From contig CAJNDS010002734.1 in NCBI GenBank assembly GCA_905221605.1, forward strand, positions 126,001 to 190,000: DNA of 64,000 nucleotides, written 5' to 3'. Positions 39,015-49,472 of the stretch are shown here, in pieces. Numbering within the stretch: position 1 is the stretch's first letter; each line of letters opens with the position of its first letter. The DNA is from Symbiodinium natans (lineage: Eukaryota; Sar; Dinophyceae; Suessiales; Symbiodiniaceae). Made by a program: the position numbers and the translations under genes. The notes beneath the pieces were generated by a model. It was not told where the DNA came from and did no database searches. It saw only the letters and a list, made by a program, of their open reading frames with translations.

Positions 39015-39180
39015 GAGAGAGAGAGAGAGAGAAAAAAAAAAGAGAGGAGACGGTGGATGAAGGTAGTGAGACGGACTTTTTCTTTGATGATTCCTTCCAC
39101 TTTCCTTTTCTTCTAAGAAAGGGAAGAGAGGAGAGGGTGTAAAGTGAATAGTGACTGAATGTAACACAGTCCATGGTTCC
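31850..39180. repeat. Long-unit purine-rich repeat field
   Basis: Segments of 0.3-1.3 kb recur in the same order. One module contains CTTGGGTTCTTGGACATTCA (near 32600, 36205, 37845). Another contains ACAAGTACTTGCTTCTCTCT (near 33145, 35610, 36730, 37250, 38235, 38745). Another contains TGTTCCTTTCTCGCTGAATG (near 32935, 36540, 38535). Open frames here are not protein-like. Exceptions inside the field are the 33462-33930 minisatellite and the ORF at 34233-35183. Confidence 0.75.
34233..35183 (+). CDS. 316-codon ORF, unrecognised, possibly frameshifted
   Basis: This is the longest frame in the window. The 3' half is convincing protein: YSIPKLNEILEAMSTTRFCH, SPELQDVVKQARSDYWSVAI, KLLKAKDKKEFTNIILSSRR, DALEDAIANCMTKFC. 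The 5' half is better in another frame (34297-34656), which has a zinc-ribbon-like CKSCGLQG ... GLCKKCSHGK and LCIEDFEYLCASYTLAESRA. So the gene may start there and switch frame near 34640 by an intron or frameshift. A third frame (35180-35311) has LLRQTAYCEYGKLVKRVNFP. It lies in the channel intron on the opposite strand, among repeats, so a mobile-element origin is likely. I recognise no family. Confidence 0.5.
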   Translation: MHCLYCSCSHYCDFSFWALRNNAVCAMDNMQELWTPGCTSRWRLQSVTTRSVQEVFPRESCKRRKTGWLFWRGWNEETFGLLQWSFPATNKPSQDLAWHWAVHRRLRISLRKLHSGREQGHPRPWLGKACLPQRFYSIPKLNEILEAMSTTRFCHIDRFRDAVSPELQDVVKQARSDYWSVAICFAVRYMQSPRGVAMKLLKAKDKKEFTNIILSSRRSKAYRQTGITTVNLPGVLRAAESFCRRGQFQSFDALEDAIANCMTKFCEGTKDEHFSARQAALDLCNKRGVCGGLTKQRRPSHVRLGPGGKIRTAIRR

Positions 39181-39229
39181 TTGATCTTCTCCTGTTATCC
39201 GACCCCTTTTCTCCTCGACAACAGGAAGG

Positions 39230-39740
39230 GGTGATAAACCCTGGACTGTTCGCACAATCCTTTTATAACCGTTGAATGCACAACCCTAGACCATGAGCCC
39301 AAAAGCCATAAAATGTCACCTACTTTCTAGTAGCAATATGCATAATATAAAACGCAAGTACTCATTTGATAACTGTTAGTACTGTTGAAGTAAAACCCAA
39401 AGCAAGTCATCACATTATACCTAAAGGTCCATGGCACATATATATATATATATATATGGTAAAACATATTGAAAACATGGGCGACCATTTTGTTGTGGCA
39501 CGACGACAAATGTTTGATGGACCCTTGAGGTCTAACATCCTACGATTAAAATTTCGCGAGGCATTCCTTACGTAGCTATTACATGTTAAAGCAATAGAAA
39601 TAGTCAATGAAAAATCTAGAATAGACAGAACTAACGAAACAACAATGATTGAACACATGTATAACGCCTTTAGCTTTTTTAATACTAAATCTAAATCCAA
39701 TATCGCTTATGCAATTTGCACAGATAATTTAACTAGCATC
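39230..39740. other. AT-rich stretch without supported gene
   Basis: Contains a TA microsatellite (39438-39460) and short frames without protein-like content. Confidence 0.5.
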
Positions 39741-39814
39741 GCTAACGCAATTACAAACCCTGAGCCCCCGCAGCGTCTCAGAACGGCACCCTCAGGCGGT
39801 CCAGCCACCTCGGG

Positions 39815-40060
39815 ACCTGCGGGGTTCGGAGGGTTCAGCCTTCAGGATTTCTGGGTTTCACGCTGGCAGATTCCGGCAAAGCCTGGAACCCGAAAACAAG
39901 CAGATTGTATAAGCCCTTGCTCTTACCCCGCCCGCCCGCCAGATTCCGGCAAACCCTATTCATCCCTAAAACCCCGGCCTGCGCGGTTCGGAGGATTTCT
40001 GTGTTTCACGCTGGCAGATTCCAGCAAACCCAGAACCCGGAAACAACCAGATAACCCGAC
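39815..40060. repeat. Two direct copies of an about 85-bp segment
   Basis: Both copies contain TGCGGGGTTCGGAGG or TGCGCGGTTCGGAGG, then GTTTCACGCTGGCAGATTCC and AACCCGAAAACAA. They are offset by about 155 bases, just beyond the 3' end of retrotransposon fragment C. Confidence 0.7.
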
Positions 40061-40080
40061 CTGCGCCACCCAAGAAGGGG

Positions 40081-40559
40081 CTACTCTTCGTCCTCGATGT
40101 CAGCGCCGTAGCGCTCTCTCAGGGTGCTGCGGCAGGCTGCCACCACCTGAGCCAGGAAACGCATGTTCTCAGCTGGAGTCCTTAGATGCGCGGGCCAAGC
40201 AGGCCAGGCAAGTTTGGCCTGCAGTCCCGCAGGCTGCATCGGTTCCTCACTACCACAGTGAGAGGGACATGCCCATTCGTGTACCCGATCAGGAATAGGT
40301 TCGCCCCAAACGCATGATGGGATTTGCAGCCCTTGGCTGCTGCAGAAGCGTGCCTTAGGGACATAGTGGTCACTTGCGACAGCGAAGACCTGCAAGAAGT
40401 CTCTTGGATGCTGGGCCACAAACTGGATGCTGGGCCACAAACTTTGAAATACCCTTAGCCGACTTGGCTACGTCGGTCCAGCTGAGGTGCCGGAGAGCCT
40501 CAGCGGCTCTGGAATGTGAGCTGACGAACGTGCCCAGCATGAGGCAGCACATGCGCTAA
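40081..40559 (-). pseudogene. Non-LTR retrotransposon 3' end, fragment C
   Basis: The minus strand encodes the C-terminal region of the same element type as the two pieces upstream: SCVWGEPIPDRVHEWACP, then KLAWPAWPAHLRTPAENMRF and a final RERYGADIEDEE before the stop at 40081-40083. The HEWxCP motif and RYG end match fragments A and B. Everything 5' is missing. Confidence 0.65.
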
Positions 40560-40985
40560 GCCACCTTGGCCCACTGGGCCTGCCACGGGCCTACAGAGCT
40601 CGTGGTCACACAATGCTTGAGGCACAGCAAATCGAGGGCCACACGTCAAGGAGAGGAATTGATCATGCGTAGCCGTGCACGGGCTTTCGGCATCCTCGCG
40701 AGCAAGACAGATGGGGAGAGGCGCTCTCCTACGGGCCTGTCGGCTGTGCAGTGCACCAACACATCACACATCAGAGCGAGGGGGCTGCACAGTGAGTGGG
40801 GCCAACGGCCCGCCAATTAGGGTAGAACCGAAACGTGGTCGGGAACCCAGCTAGTAGGGATTGCCACGTAAAGGCACAATAGTGGGCTGCAGCGACAACT
40901 GCAGCCAAACAGGAATGAGAGAAAAAAAACGAAACTCACGGTGCCAAAACCTTGGGCACTGTAGCTTACTGCGAGAGCAGTGGGG

Positions 40986-43690
40986 TCACGGATACCTATG
41001 GGCAAGGATCCTACAACGAACTTGCGTGAGGTCAAGCAAGAATGCAGTGGAAGAAGCACTTTGCGGCCAGCCGAGCCAAGCTTCCAACTCGTCGGAGGCT
41101 TGCACATCGGTGGTGCGGAGCAGGGGGCAACCCCATTCATGCTCAAGGTCTGGAGAATCATGACCACATGCAAAGCACAGGCTGACTAGCTCACCTCTTG
41201 CGAAACGCCATCGGGCCTGGGAGACCCAAGTTCCAATTTGGCCCTGATCCTTCTGGGCTGAAAATTGTGAAAACTGTGCTGGCATCTGCGGCATGGCGTG
41301 GCACGCCAGGTATATTTGTGCATGCGGGTGCACCCAGGTCCAGGGGGCGTTTTCAATCTAACCCTGGTGGACCATCCACTTTCGTGTAAGAGCGATTGGT
41401 CCCATAGTTTGTTGTTGAGGCCAGTGTGTTTGCGTGAGGTCTCCTTTAACGGCTGCAAGCAAAACTTGGCTCGCCGCGGCTATGCTCACTCTGTAGGCGG
41501 CGTCTGCGGAGTGGCCGCTTAGCAGGCGGTAAACAGGACCTCGCATGTCTAAGGATGCGTGTTCGTTATTATTTAAACTTGCAAAACAAGAATGCAAAGT
41601 ACTCAGCTCTCGCAAGGAGTTTAGGCGGGTATAGACTGGAGCCGAAGCGACCGCCAGAGCCGTGCTTTGATAAAAGAAAAGCTTGCGGGGAAGTGAGTGC
41701 GGCAAACAGCGCACCCATCTGGTAAGGTTGGCTGCTTTTGATAGTCTTGCAAGTTCTTCCGCCTCGGCGGCCTTGCTGGCCCGCTGCATTATGAGGCGCG
41801 CGCCGAGAATTCTTGGCCTGTCCTTTATAGATCCTTGCAGGTCAGTGGCATTAAGGGCAACTGGGAGAACTTCCTTGCCGCGAACAACCCCAAGCGCCGC
41901 AAAAGCAAGCTTAGATCTATTTCGCTCATATTGATGCGATTCATCTCACGTTTCCACGTTTGGGCAATGGCAACTGTTTCATCAGCACAACGCGCAAACC
42001 ACGTCCTATCATCAATAAATGCGGCGTGTTGGGCGCCACGTTGCGCCTTAACTCGGCGAAGCGCCTCCGCGATGACGCAGGTGAGGCCGAGGGGGCTGGC
42101 CGGGCCCCCTTCAGGAAGGGCCCCCACATTGTCCAGGACGGTAGGCCCAGCGCGTTGCACAATGTATGCGGGACGCCCATGCGGCGGAGGGAGTGGCCAG
42201 CATGAAGACGATCAATGGCCTAAGGATAAGTCGGCAGAACCCAAAAAACGAGGCCTAGAAGGGTCGATGCTGTCAAACTGCACGGCGTTGGTGGGTTGGG
42301 CTATTTCAAGAGAAGCCAAGGGAACTATGAGGGCAGAGTGAACTCCTCTATTTTTGACGCCGCCATGGAGCTCAGGCGGCAGTGTGCCCCTAATCCAATT
42401 GGCTAACTGGGCCATCCGTATGTGAGAGTAAGCCCGATACCAAACACTACCAACTGAGATTGGTCTCAGCGAGTCCAGTAAACCTGGTTTTTTGTTTGAT
42501 TTGCACGCCACAACAGCAACAGCATGGGCCAAGGGGCGCCCTATGGCGCCCTGCTCGACCATTTTGATGAGCTCGACGCCCTGCTGCATGATGCTCTCCC
42601 GAGTCCAGCCATCGAGGCCGGGAGCTTTGCCGCTCACGTGAGCGAAACTGCGCTGGAAGTCTCTGGCCTTATAAGTTCACGAAGTTCGGGGGGAGGGTTA
42701 TCTGAGCAAGAGAGCGGGCCTGGCGCAATCTGTGCTGGCTTGCATCTGCCTCGTCGCTAGGCCAAATTTTGCGCCAAAACTTCACTGCTTTGCCGTGAAG
42801 TTTATCAGCGGTAAGAGGGCGCCCATTTTCGTAGATCCCTCTGAAATCCCGCGTTAGCCATTTGAAAACTTGACTGTCGCGCTGTGCATCATACGGCGCC
42901 GCCACTGCGTGACAGCCGCTTGTTTAGCCTTCTCTTCGCGGGAGTGCAGGTTATCGTTTATCCACTGCTGGAGCTGCTCCTGGCGAGCAGGGTCTGTGGG
43001 GCAGCCTGGATAGCCAAGGCGGCGAGGCTTCCTTTCGAGATGATAGTGGAGATTTCCAGACGCCTCATTACGAAGACCAGCGTGACAGTGAAATTTGAAA
43101 TATTCATGCTGTCTGCACCAAAGTTTCCGGAGTCTAGCAGAGAAGATGGAGTCATCTTGCCTGGCGACTGCACGGTGGTGCGGGAACTGCATTTCTGCGC
43201 GGGGCAGGCCGCGCTTGGTTGCACAAGACTGCCGGCCAGCATGAGCTGGAGCGTCTGTGACGTCTGTGACGGCATCTTTGGCACCGGCGCGGGCATGGCT
43301 CAGTTTTTGGCAAAAAGCATCCCAAGTTTGCACTGGCACGTTTTGTCGGTCCCAGGGGTGCTGGACAAGGGCCTGCCACTTGTCAAGTTTGGTGTTTTCG
43401 GGCTTTTCGACATTGGGTAAGCTGACAAGGCGACTCTGCCTCATAAACTGCACAGGGTGTTGGGTCCATTCTAGCTAACAAGTATATGGTCGCTATGCTT
43501 TTCGTTAAGGAGGGTGGGTTCTGCAAACTGGCACTTTTGGAGGCCCCAGTCAATGCATCTGCTACCTGTCCACCTGGTTGAGGCGGGGACTGGTTCGCCG
43601 GTATCAGTTAATTCGGCATTTGTATTAGGTTCGGTAGGGAAAACGATGTGTAGCAAATGGAAGATGCGGTTCGAGCTGCAGTAGTAGTGC
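40986..43690 (-). pseudogene. LINE-like retrotransposon A: endonuclease end, RT, C-terminal zinc motif
   Basis: Read 5' to 3' on the minus strand. 43471-43690 has the end of an APE-type endonuclease (TRWTGSRCIDWGL, SDHILVS). 42669-43453 is linker. 42212-42637 has the RT start (GKAPGLDGWTRESI, LRPISVGSVWYRAYSHI). 41825-42160 has RT motif B ALPEGGPASPLGLTCVI and motif C FIDDRTW. 41358-41789 is thumb-like. 40986-41333 has CFACGHDSPDLEHEWGCP, a CCHC-type motif, ending LAHRYP. The frame changes at least four times and motif A is not intact, so it is dead. It lies in sense orientation in the channel intron. Confidence 0.8.
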
Positions 43691-43721
43691 TCGTGCTTTC
43701 CGCAGCGGGGGGCCGTCCGCC

Positions 43722-44909
43722 TTAGCCCTCTCCCTCTGCAGCGGCGTCCTTGCCGTAGCGCTCCAGCAGGACGCCGCGGCGCACGGTCGCCACTTGTCTC
43801 ATGAAAAGCTCATCATGATATCTTAGCTGAGCGTTTGGAGCTGCAGTCCTTAGCACCGGCCAGGCTAGTGTTCTCTGCAAAACATCAGCAGGTTGATGAA
43901 CAGTGTTGGCCCCAACGGGATGAGGACAAGTCCACTCGTGCTCACAGCTAGGCAGCGCCACCAGTCTCCCTTTGCTGCTGTAGAGTGGCTTTCGATACGT
44001 AGTGATCGGAAGTGCATAGACCTGACAGCGGTCCTTCGGGTTGTCCTTAGCATACTTTTGGACCCGCTTTGCAGCATGAGCGACCTCCATGCCAGCTCAT
44101 GCGCTGCAAAAGAGCAGCCGCTCTCGAGCCCGATGCCAAGAAAGCGGCCCAGCAAGAGGCGCGCCAGCCTTCCCTAAGTGCGTGAGCCAGTTGGCCCTTT
44201 CCCGCTGAGCCAGCTGCGGGCGCAACGAGTAGCCGGCACGGTCGGGCCCGAAGGCAACTAGGGCGCCGCGTGACAACACAAACTTAGCCTGCTCGTTTAT
44301 CCAAGTCCACGGACGACCTTCCTTGGTCCACTTGTGGCGCTTGATCCACCTCCTAGCCAGCCAGACTGGTCCTGAGGTTTGCTTAGCACCCCAATGGGAG
44401 TCGGACCCTGTGGCTAAGAGGGTTTGGGAGGTCACAGCGCAACCCACTCGAAAAAGAGGATCACTTGCCAGAGCCTGTAGAGCGGTCTGTGCAGCTACCC
44501 TTGCCACTGAGATCAGCAAAAGCCCTCCGAAGAGGCTGCACCTCACTCAGACTGGCGAGGCGGGCGTGCCCCGGGGCTGCGGCCACAGCAAGCGCGTTTG
44601 CACGGAAGAATTAAAGTTTTTGAGAAAAAGGATGGGGGAGAGCCTTTTGGCCATGGTACATGCCTTAGTGAGGCGTGCATCCTCCTCTTTCTCAGCCTTA
44701 GAGCTGACTCTGAGCATCAGAAGTCTGGCACCGAGGATTTTAGGATGGCGACAGACGGTGGCCTGAACCCCTTGTCGCTGAAGCTCATCGCTCAGTCCCC
44801 GACGCCATTTAATGCCCCAGAGCGCGCAGAAGTCAAGCTTCGAGCGATTTTCTGAGAGGCCAAGAAGCGCTTGTCCCCTTGCGCGCAACTGAAAGGAATG
44901 AAAGGCCAA
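43722..44909 (-). pseudogene. Non-LTR retrotransposon B, 5'-truncated
   Basis: The minus strand has RT palm/thumb sequence (ARLTKACTMAKRLSPILFLK at 44547-44909), then LFRVGCAVTSQTLLATGSDS (44097-44546), then the C-terminal SCEHEWTCP and LLERYGKDAAAEGEG with stop at 43722. The order and motifs match element A. The 3' end abuts the truncated 5' end of A. At least two frame changes are seen. Confidence 0.7.
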
Positions 44910-45009
44910 GTTTGCCAGTCAGGAGCAAAGAGCACATGACCACCCTCACTCGAATGTGAGATTGAACGGCGCGCCGCGTGTGAGTCCTGGACTTGGCCAA
45001 GGCTCCAGC

Positions 45010-45475
45010 CTGTAGCCCTGCTAAAGTAGGGCTTAGGGTTTATAGGGCTTTATAAGGGGTTTATAAGGGTTTATAAGGGTTCATAAGGGTTTATAAGGGT
45101 TTGCTTGCAGCTGCAAGTGACTCAAAAGTGCCCGTTCTGTTAAATGGCTTTAGTCCGGGATTCATGCTCGCATTTTGGTTTGTCGAAGGAGGGTGGGTGG
45201 TTTGTCGAAGGAGGTTGGGTGGGTTAGCATACATACCATATATATATATATATGTATATATGTAAATGTATATTAAATACATATATATATATATAGCATA
45301 GATTGTATGTATTGTATATTGTGTATATAGTATAGTATATAGTATGTATAGATTGCATTGTCTACTATAGTAGATTCATGTTATATTGAGTTATATTTAT
45401 CTTATATTGTATTAGACTACGTCTTACACACACACACACACATATATATATATATGTATATACATCTACATACCG
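45010..45475. repeat. TTTATAAGGG and TA/CA simple repeats
   Basis: GGGTTTATAAGGGTTTATAA units (45035-45108), then TA-rich and CA microsatellites (45230-45470). No gene. Confidence 0.85.
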
Positions 45476-45666
45476 CCGACACGGACCTAAGAGCCCACAG
45501 CACATAGACTTGCCTAGGCGAACCCTGCAGGCAAAATGCTACGCGGCCGACTTCCAATCATAATGATCACGTCTCTATGATATGCTCGCTTCATAAAGAA
45601 AGAAACGCTGCCCAAGCTGGGTTGACTTGGAAACATTAACGAATACTGAATGGACGGCTGAGATAC

Positions 45667-45868
45667 CCGGCGAAGGTCACCTCGAAAAGTGTGTAAGCCG
45701 CGTTGTATGCCGTGCCGTACCTTTCCCACATCCATTTTCGCTTCTCCCAATTTTCGATCGGGTTCGTGATGTACGTTTGGAGCATATTCCCGACCATCAG
45801 CGAAGCCATGGACAAGAAAATGCCCAGCAGCACCATCGCCCACACCAGCGACGATAAAAACGTCTTGC
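45667..45868 (-). CDS. Ion-channel exon: S5 and pore helix
   Basis: The minus strand reads KTFLSSLVWAMVLLGIFLSM, then ASLMVGNMLQTYITNPIENW, EKRKWMWERYGTAYNAAYTL and FEVTFAG. This is S5, the turret and the pore helix of a voltage-gated channel. The acceptor CCAAG|GC keeps phase 1 with the S4 exon (GAA G|GC = Gly). The donor GG|GTATCT leads into the 20.5-kb intron. The selectivity region becomes T-F-A-G-N-W-P on joining exon 24863-25200, unlike the acidic T-x-E/D-x-W of four-domain Ca or Na channels. Confidence 0.88.
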
Positions 45869-46724
45869 CTTGGCTCAAGTCATTCTTAGCAGCACCTACC
45901 CATACAGCGCTGGCAAAGAAACATGGCTTTATGTGGAGAACCTCGAATATATATGGGCCTGGCAATGTTTTACGAGCTGTATCTGGCCCGTGAAGTGTGC
46001 ACAAAATGCACACGAAATGGGCATGCGCCCCCAACTCTTCGCGGCCTCTTCAATCCCCCTAACGCTGTCAAGCCGACTAACTCCAGTTTGCAGCTATCTT
46101 GAGATGCGAAACCCCCTGCCCACAGCATGCACCCCCACGTGTTCATGTCATCAACCACAAAGATACAGTGCAAGGCAGCCCCAGTTCAGTTGCACTGATC
46201 CTGGGGCCACAGCCCAAATCACTTCGAATCAGGAAAGGCTGGCGGTATCTGGAAAAGCCCACGTTAGGAAAAAACAACCATCCAGCAAGCACTTCCTCTG
46301 CAGTCGTCCAACAATACATGCCAACTTGCCAAGGTCAATCAAGCCCTGGGCCCATAAGTAGCATGCGCAGGTACCGAAACCAACAATACCAACGGGTCCA
46401 GGTGATACGTTTAAAAAAAAGGTTGGAGGACATTGTGATCGTTGTTCTTTGTTCAGGCCACATGGGTCTAATGAAGACACTTGAAACCCTAGGTCCGGTG
46501 AGCATGAAGGATATGAAGAGTGGATATGGGGGTTTCCGATATTATAGGGGTACCTTTATTTGGGGTCCCTACTGAAAGGGAATCCGACTATTTCCGGGGC
46601 GATTACATATACATGTAAGTATATACGGAGCCAGAACCCTAAACCCTAAACCCTAAACCCATAGTTCGTCTGGAACCACGGCATGGATCTAGGGCCAACT
46701 ACATCTCTTTTGGACTGACGCCCG

Positions 46725-46845
46725 CTTGGAGGTTCTTTAGGGTACGTGCAAGTAGGGTTATAAAGTAGGGGAGAACTATGGCTATAACCTCACTAAGGGT
46801 ACTTTATAACCCCACTTCTCTAAGTACCCATGAACCTTCAAGCAA
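46725..46845. repeat. Family B element in the S4-S5 intron
   Basis: TTGGAGGTTCTTTAGGGTAC ... CTAAGTACCCATGAACCTTCAAG with complementary ends. A family K fragment (GGTTTCCGATATTATAGGGG, GGGGTCCCTACTGAAAGGG) lies at 46528-46600 in the same intron, 45869-46919. Confidence 0.65.
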
Positions 46846-46919
46846 ACCCTAAACCCTAACCCTAAACCCCTAACCCCTAACCCCTAACCCCTAAACCCTA
46901 AACCCTAAACCCTAAACGC

Positions 46920-47042
46920 CTTCAAAAGCCAAGGCGCAAGCCGACAGAAACACACGCAGGCCGCGGCAGAAGCGGAGGATCCGGAGGAGTCGGATCGCGC
47001 GGAGCGCACGGAGCAGCCCCACGAAGCCCAGGACTTTGGTAC
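46920..47042 (-). CDS. Ion-channel exon: S4 voltage sensor
   Basis: The minus strand reads TKVLGFVGLLRALRAIRLLR and then ILRFCRGLRVFLSACALAFE. Arginines fall every third residue (R-xx-R-xx-R), the hallmark of an S4 voltage sensor. The acceptor is GCCAAG|GT; the donor GAAG|GCGTTT is GC type, built against a TTTAGGG array. GGC occurs on both sides of the following intron. Confidence 0.88.
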
Positions 47043-47322
47043 CTTGGCTTGGGGTTTAGGGTTTAGGGTTTAGGGTTTAGGGTTTAGGGATTAGGGTTTA
47101 GGGTTTAGGGTTTAGGGTTCGGGTTCAGGGCTTAGGGTTATGGTTTACTTCTTTTTTGGGGCTGAGGGTTTAAGGGGTTTAAGGGTTCAAGGGTTCAAGC
47201 CCTTTTTGCCATAGGACTCTCTTAAGTGCCAAACCCTTTTGCATCCCAAACCCCAAATCGGTTTAAGGATTTAAGGGTTTCGGGATGGCCTGACATGGCC
47301 TGCATGGTTTAGGGTTTAGGGT

Positions 47323-47419
47323 TTAGGGCATGGTTCCGACAACCCCCAGAAACAGCGGGACACCTCCAGAAACCTCGCCGACCTCAATGACGACGACGAG
47401 AACCAAGTGCACCTTGAAG
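47323..47419 (-). CDS. Possible extra channel exon, strand ambiguous
   Basis: The minus strand reads VHLVLVVVIEVGEVSGGVPL and then FLGVVGT, a hydrophobic stretch that could join AAA|GTG in phase with the S3 exon. The plus strand reads GSDNPQKQRDTSRNLADLND, equally open. Context favours minus, but an added hydrophobic segment between S3 and S4 would be unusual. Confidence 0.35.
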
Positions 47420-47569
47420 AGTTTAGGGTTTAGGGTTTTAGGGTTTAGGGAATACGGTTTAGGGTTTTAGGGTTTCGACTCTCACACTCGCACAAGGCCG
47501 GCAAGGCATCGAGGGTTTAGGGTTTAGGGTTTAGGGTTTGGGGTTTGGGGTTTAGGGCTGTGTGCAAAC

Positions 47570-47691
47570 AACAAGGCGCAAGCCTTTGATGCAGTGAGCT
47601 TCCCTTGCGACACTTTCTGCAGAGCAGCGGCCACACCAGCAATTGCAAGGACTGCGTCGAACCAGTTGGCAAGCTTTTGGCAGAAGTTTCC
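47570..47691 (-). CDS. Ion-channel exon: S3 region
   Basis: The minus strand reads GNFCQKLANWFDAVLAIAGV and then AAALQKVSQGKLTASKAC. ANWFDAVLAIAG matches the conserved N-x-x-D S3 start of voltage-gated channels. It starts after the acceptor CTGAG|GGA. The 3' edge is unfixed (AAA|GTGTCG or a later GC). Confidence 0.65.
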
Positions 47692-48026
47692 CTCAGGTTG
47701 GGTTTAGGGTTTAGGGTTTAGGGTTTAGGGTTCAGGGTTCAGGGTTCAGGGTTTAGGGTTCAGGGTTTAGGGTTTAGGGTTGATTCAGCTACCGACTCAT
47801 GACGCACAAGGGTCTCACCGCAGCTGAGGGCATCTTCCCAACAGTACTCCTTATTCTACACCCCAAACAGAGTATCATCTCTTCCACAGGACTCCCCCCA
47901 AAGTAGGCAACCTTATTTTGGGAAGTGCACAAATTGTCAAATAAACTTCTCTTGTAGCAAAGGAGCTTTCTCCAATGCCACGCGGACCAGGAGCCTCACT
48001 TCTGATCCAGGAATACCCTCACGTTC

Positions 48027-48148
48027 ATGGGTAGCTAGAAGTAGGGTTTTAAGAGCCCTTAACAAGGGTATCACGAGCTATCAAAGTCGTCGTTACCCTA
48101 CTTCTAACCCCACTCATAACTACCCCGGCACCTTCATGTAGGGGTCCA
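48027..48148. repeat. Family B element
   Basis: TTCATGGGTAGCTAGAAGTAGGG ... CCCCACTCATAACTACCCCGGCACCTTCA with complementary ends, between the S2 and S3 exons. Confidence 0.6.
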
Positions 48149-48494
48149 TGTCCATGTACATAGGGAAGACATGGCCCTGAACGTACTTCGTCTATAGGGA
48201 CTCCGAGGCCCCAAGTAGGGTTTAGGGGTTTAGGGGTTTAGGGGTTTATTTAGGGTTTAGGGTTTAGGGTTTAGGGTTTGGACACCGGCACCCTGGCTTC
48301 GTTTTTTTTTTGGGGGGGGGGCTTCACAACCCCATGGGGATACTTGTAACGCAATGTCGGGCCCTGATGCAATTCTACTTAGGGGGCCCCACCTTGTAGG
48401 GTTGAGGTACACGAGTTCTTGTGGGCAACCCCCCAATGGCCCTTAAGCCCTAAAGCCTCGACTCTACTCTCTGGAGGGTGCCAAGGCCGCGACT

Positions 48495-48575
48495 CCACAA
48501 AGAAAGCCAGGTCAAAGACTCCGGCGGTGAAGCGCAGCATCGAGTGCAGTTCTTCCAGACAGGGTGCTTGTTTCT
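48495..48575 (-). CDS. Ion-channel exon: S2 region
   Basis: The minus strand reads LEELHSMLRFTAGVFDLAFF and then V(E). The FD..F.V(E) pattern suits an S2 helix, and position and strand fit between the S1 and S3 exons. The donor is probably GTG|GAGTCG (GA type). The adjoining CT microsatellite (48596-48622) marks the upstream intron. This is weaker than the S4-S6 exons. Confidence 0.5.
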
Positions 48576-49123
48576 TTTTGCCACCCGCCAAGCAGACTCT
48601 CACTCTCTCTCTCTCTCTCTCTTGCGGAACTGGCTTCTCTTGCACTGCGTGGAAAAGCGCTACGCATGCAACCATGCATGACGAAAACCGAAGTGACTCG
48701 CAATGCATCTTGGAACACCCAAAGGACGGCTCCTCCAGGGCAAGCCATAAAGATGCACTGGCTAGGGGCATTGCTTGCCAAAGCTTCGGCTGCTGCCCGT
48801 CCTGCACAAGAATCGCTCATCGAGGTTTCGGGTGTAGGGCTGGGCTTGCGTGCATGCTGGAGTGAATTCAGAATGCCGCCCGAACGCAGGTGATGTCGGC
48901 AACACGTCATTGTCATTGTTGGCGACTGTGTACATAATTCTTGACTCTATCAGATTCCGGCCTCAGCTACATAACTGTTGGCGGCGAATCCCAAAAAAGA
49001 AAGTGAGAATACCACGACGTAGAAGCAGAGTATGGGCGACTGCACACATGATGCCCACCGAACGTCTCCGACGTCTCTGGGCATCCGAGCCCCCGAAACC
49101 CTAAACCCTAAACCCTAAAAGGC

Positions 49124-49300
49124 CTTCGAGCTCCAGCTCCACCATCATGTTGATGGCATTCAAGACGATCAATGCGGCCGCGGCGCGATCCTCGGAAGGA
49201 GATGTCAGGCGCTCAAGAACTTCTTGAACCGAGACTCTTTCTTTACGACTTCCTAAGGACTCAAAACGACTCAAAAGCTGCTTTCTTGCAGGGCTTATAG
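49124..49300 (-). CDS. Ion-channel exon: pre-S1 and S1
   Basis: The minus strand reads RKERVSVQEVLERLTSPSED and then RAAAALIVLNAINMMVELEL, E-G. The segment from ALIVLNAINMMVELE is a typical S1 with the short charged lead-in. The donor GAAG|GCCTTTTAGGG is GC type and merges into a TTTAGGG-like array. The 5' edge is not fixed. Confidence 0.65.
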
Positions 49301-49472
49301 GACCCAAAAATAGACCTCTTCTTTAGCCTAATCCAAAATTCTTAGATAATTCAGGAAAACTAGTCTTGGGGTTCTGAAGTTGCTACTGCAGGCAAGTGTC
49401 CAAACATCGCAACCACCGGACTCTGGGCTCAACGCGGTCAATGTGGCTGCACGCTGGCAGGACCCCCGACAT

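Larger units (their letters stand above)
25201..45666 (-). other. 20.5-kb intron of the channel gene
   Basis: The donor GG|GTATCT at 45666 and acceptor GACGAG|G at 25201 are canonical GT-AG and keep the Gly codon in phase. The intron contains hairpin satellites, a 100-N gap, minisatellites, long-unit purine repeats, a plus-strand ORF and retrotransposon pieces. Because of the gap, the length is a minimum or estimate, and a scaffolding error cannot be excluded. Confidence 0.7.

Noticed and set aside
40986-43690. Functional reverse transcriptase
   Set aside because: RT motifs B and C are visible, but motif A is not intact and the frame changes at least four times. It is a decayed copy.
47323-47419. 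Asp-rich plus-strand exon (NLADLNDDDENQ)
   Set aside because: Not dismissed completely, but the antisense is hydrophobic, in frame with the channel gene and flanked by usable splice sites. The Asp-rich reading is what an antisense of GTC codons would give.
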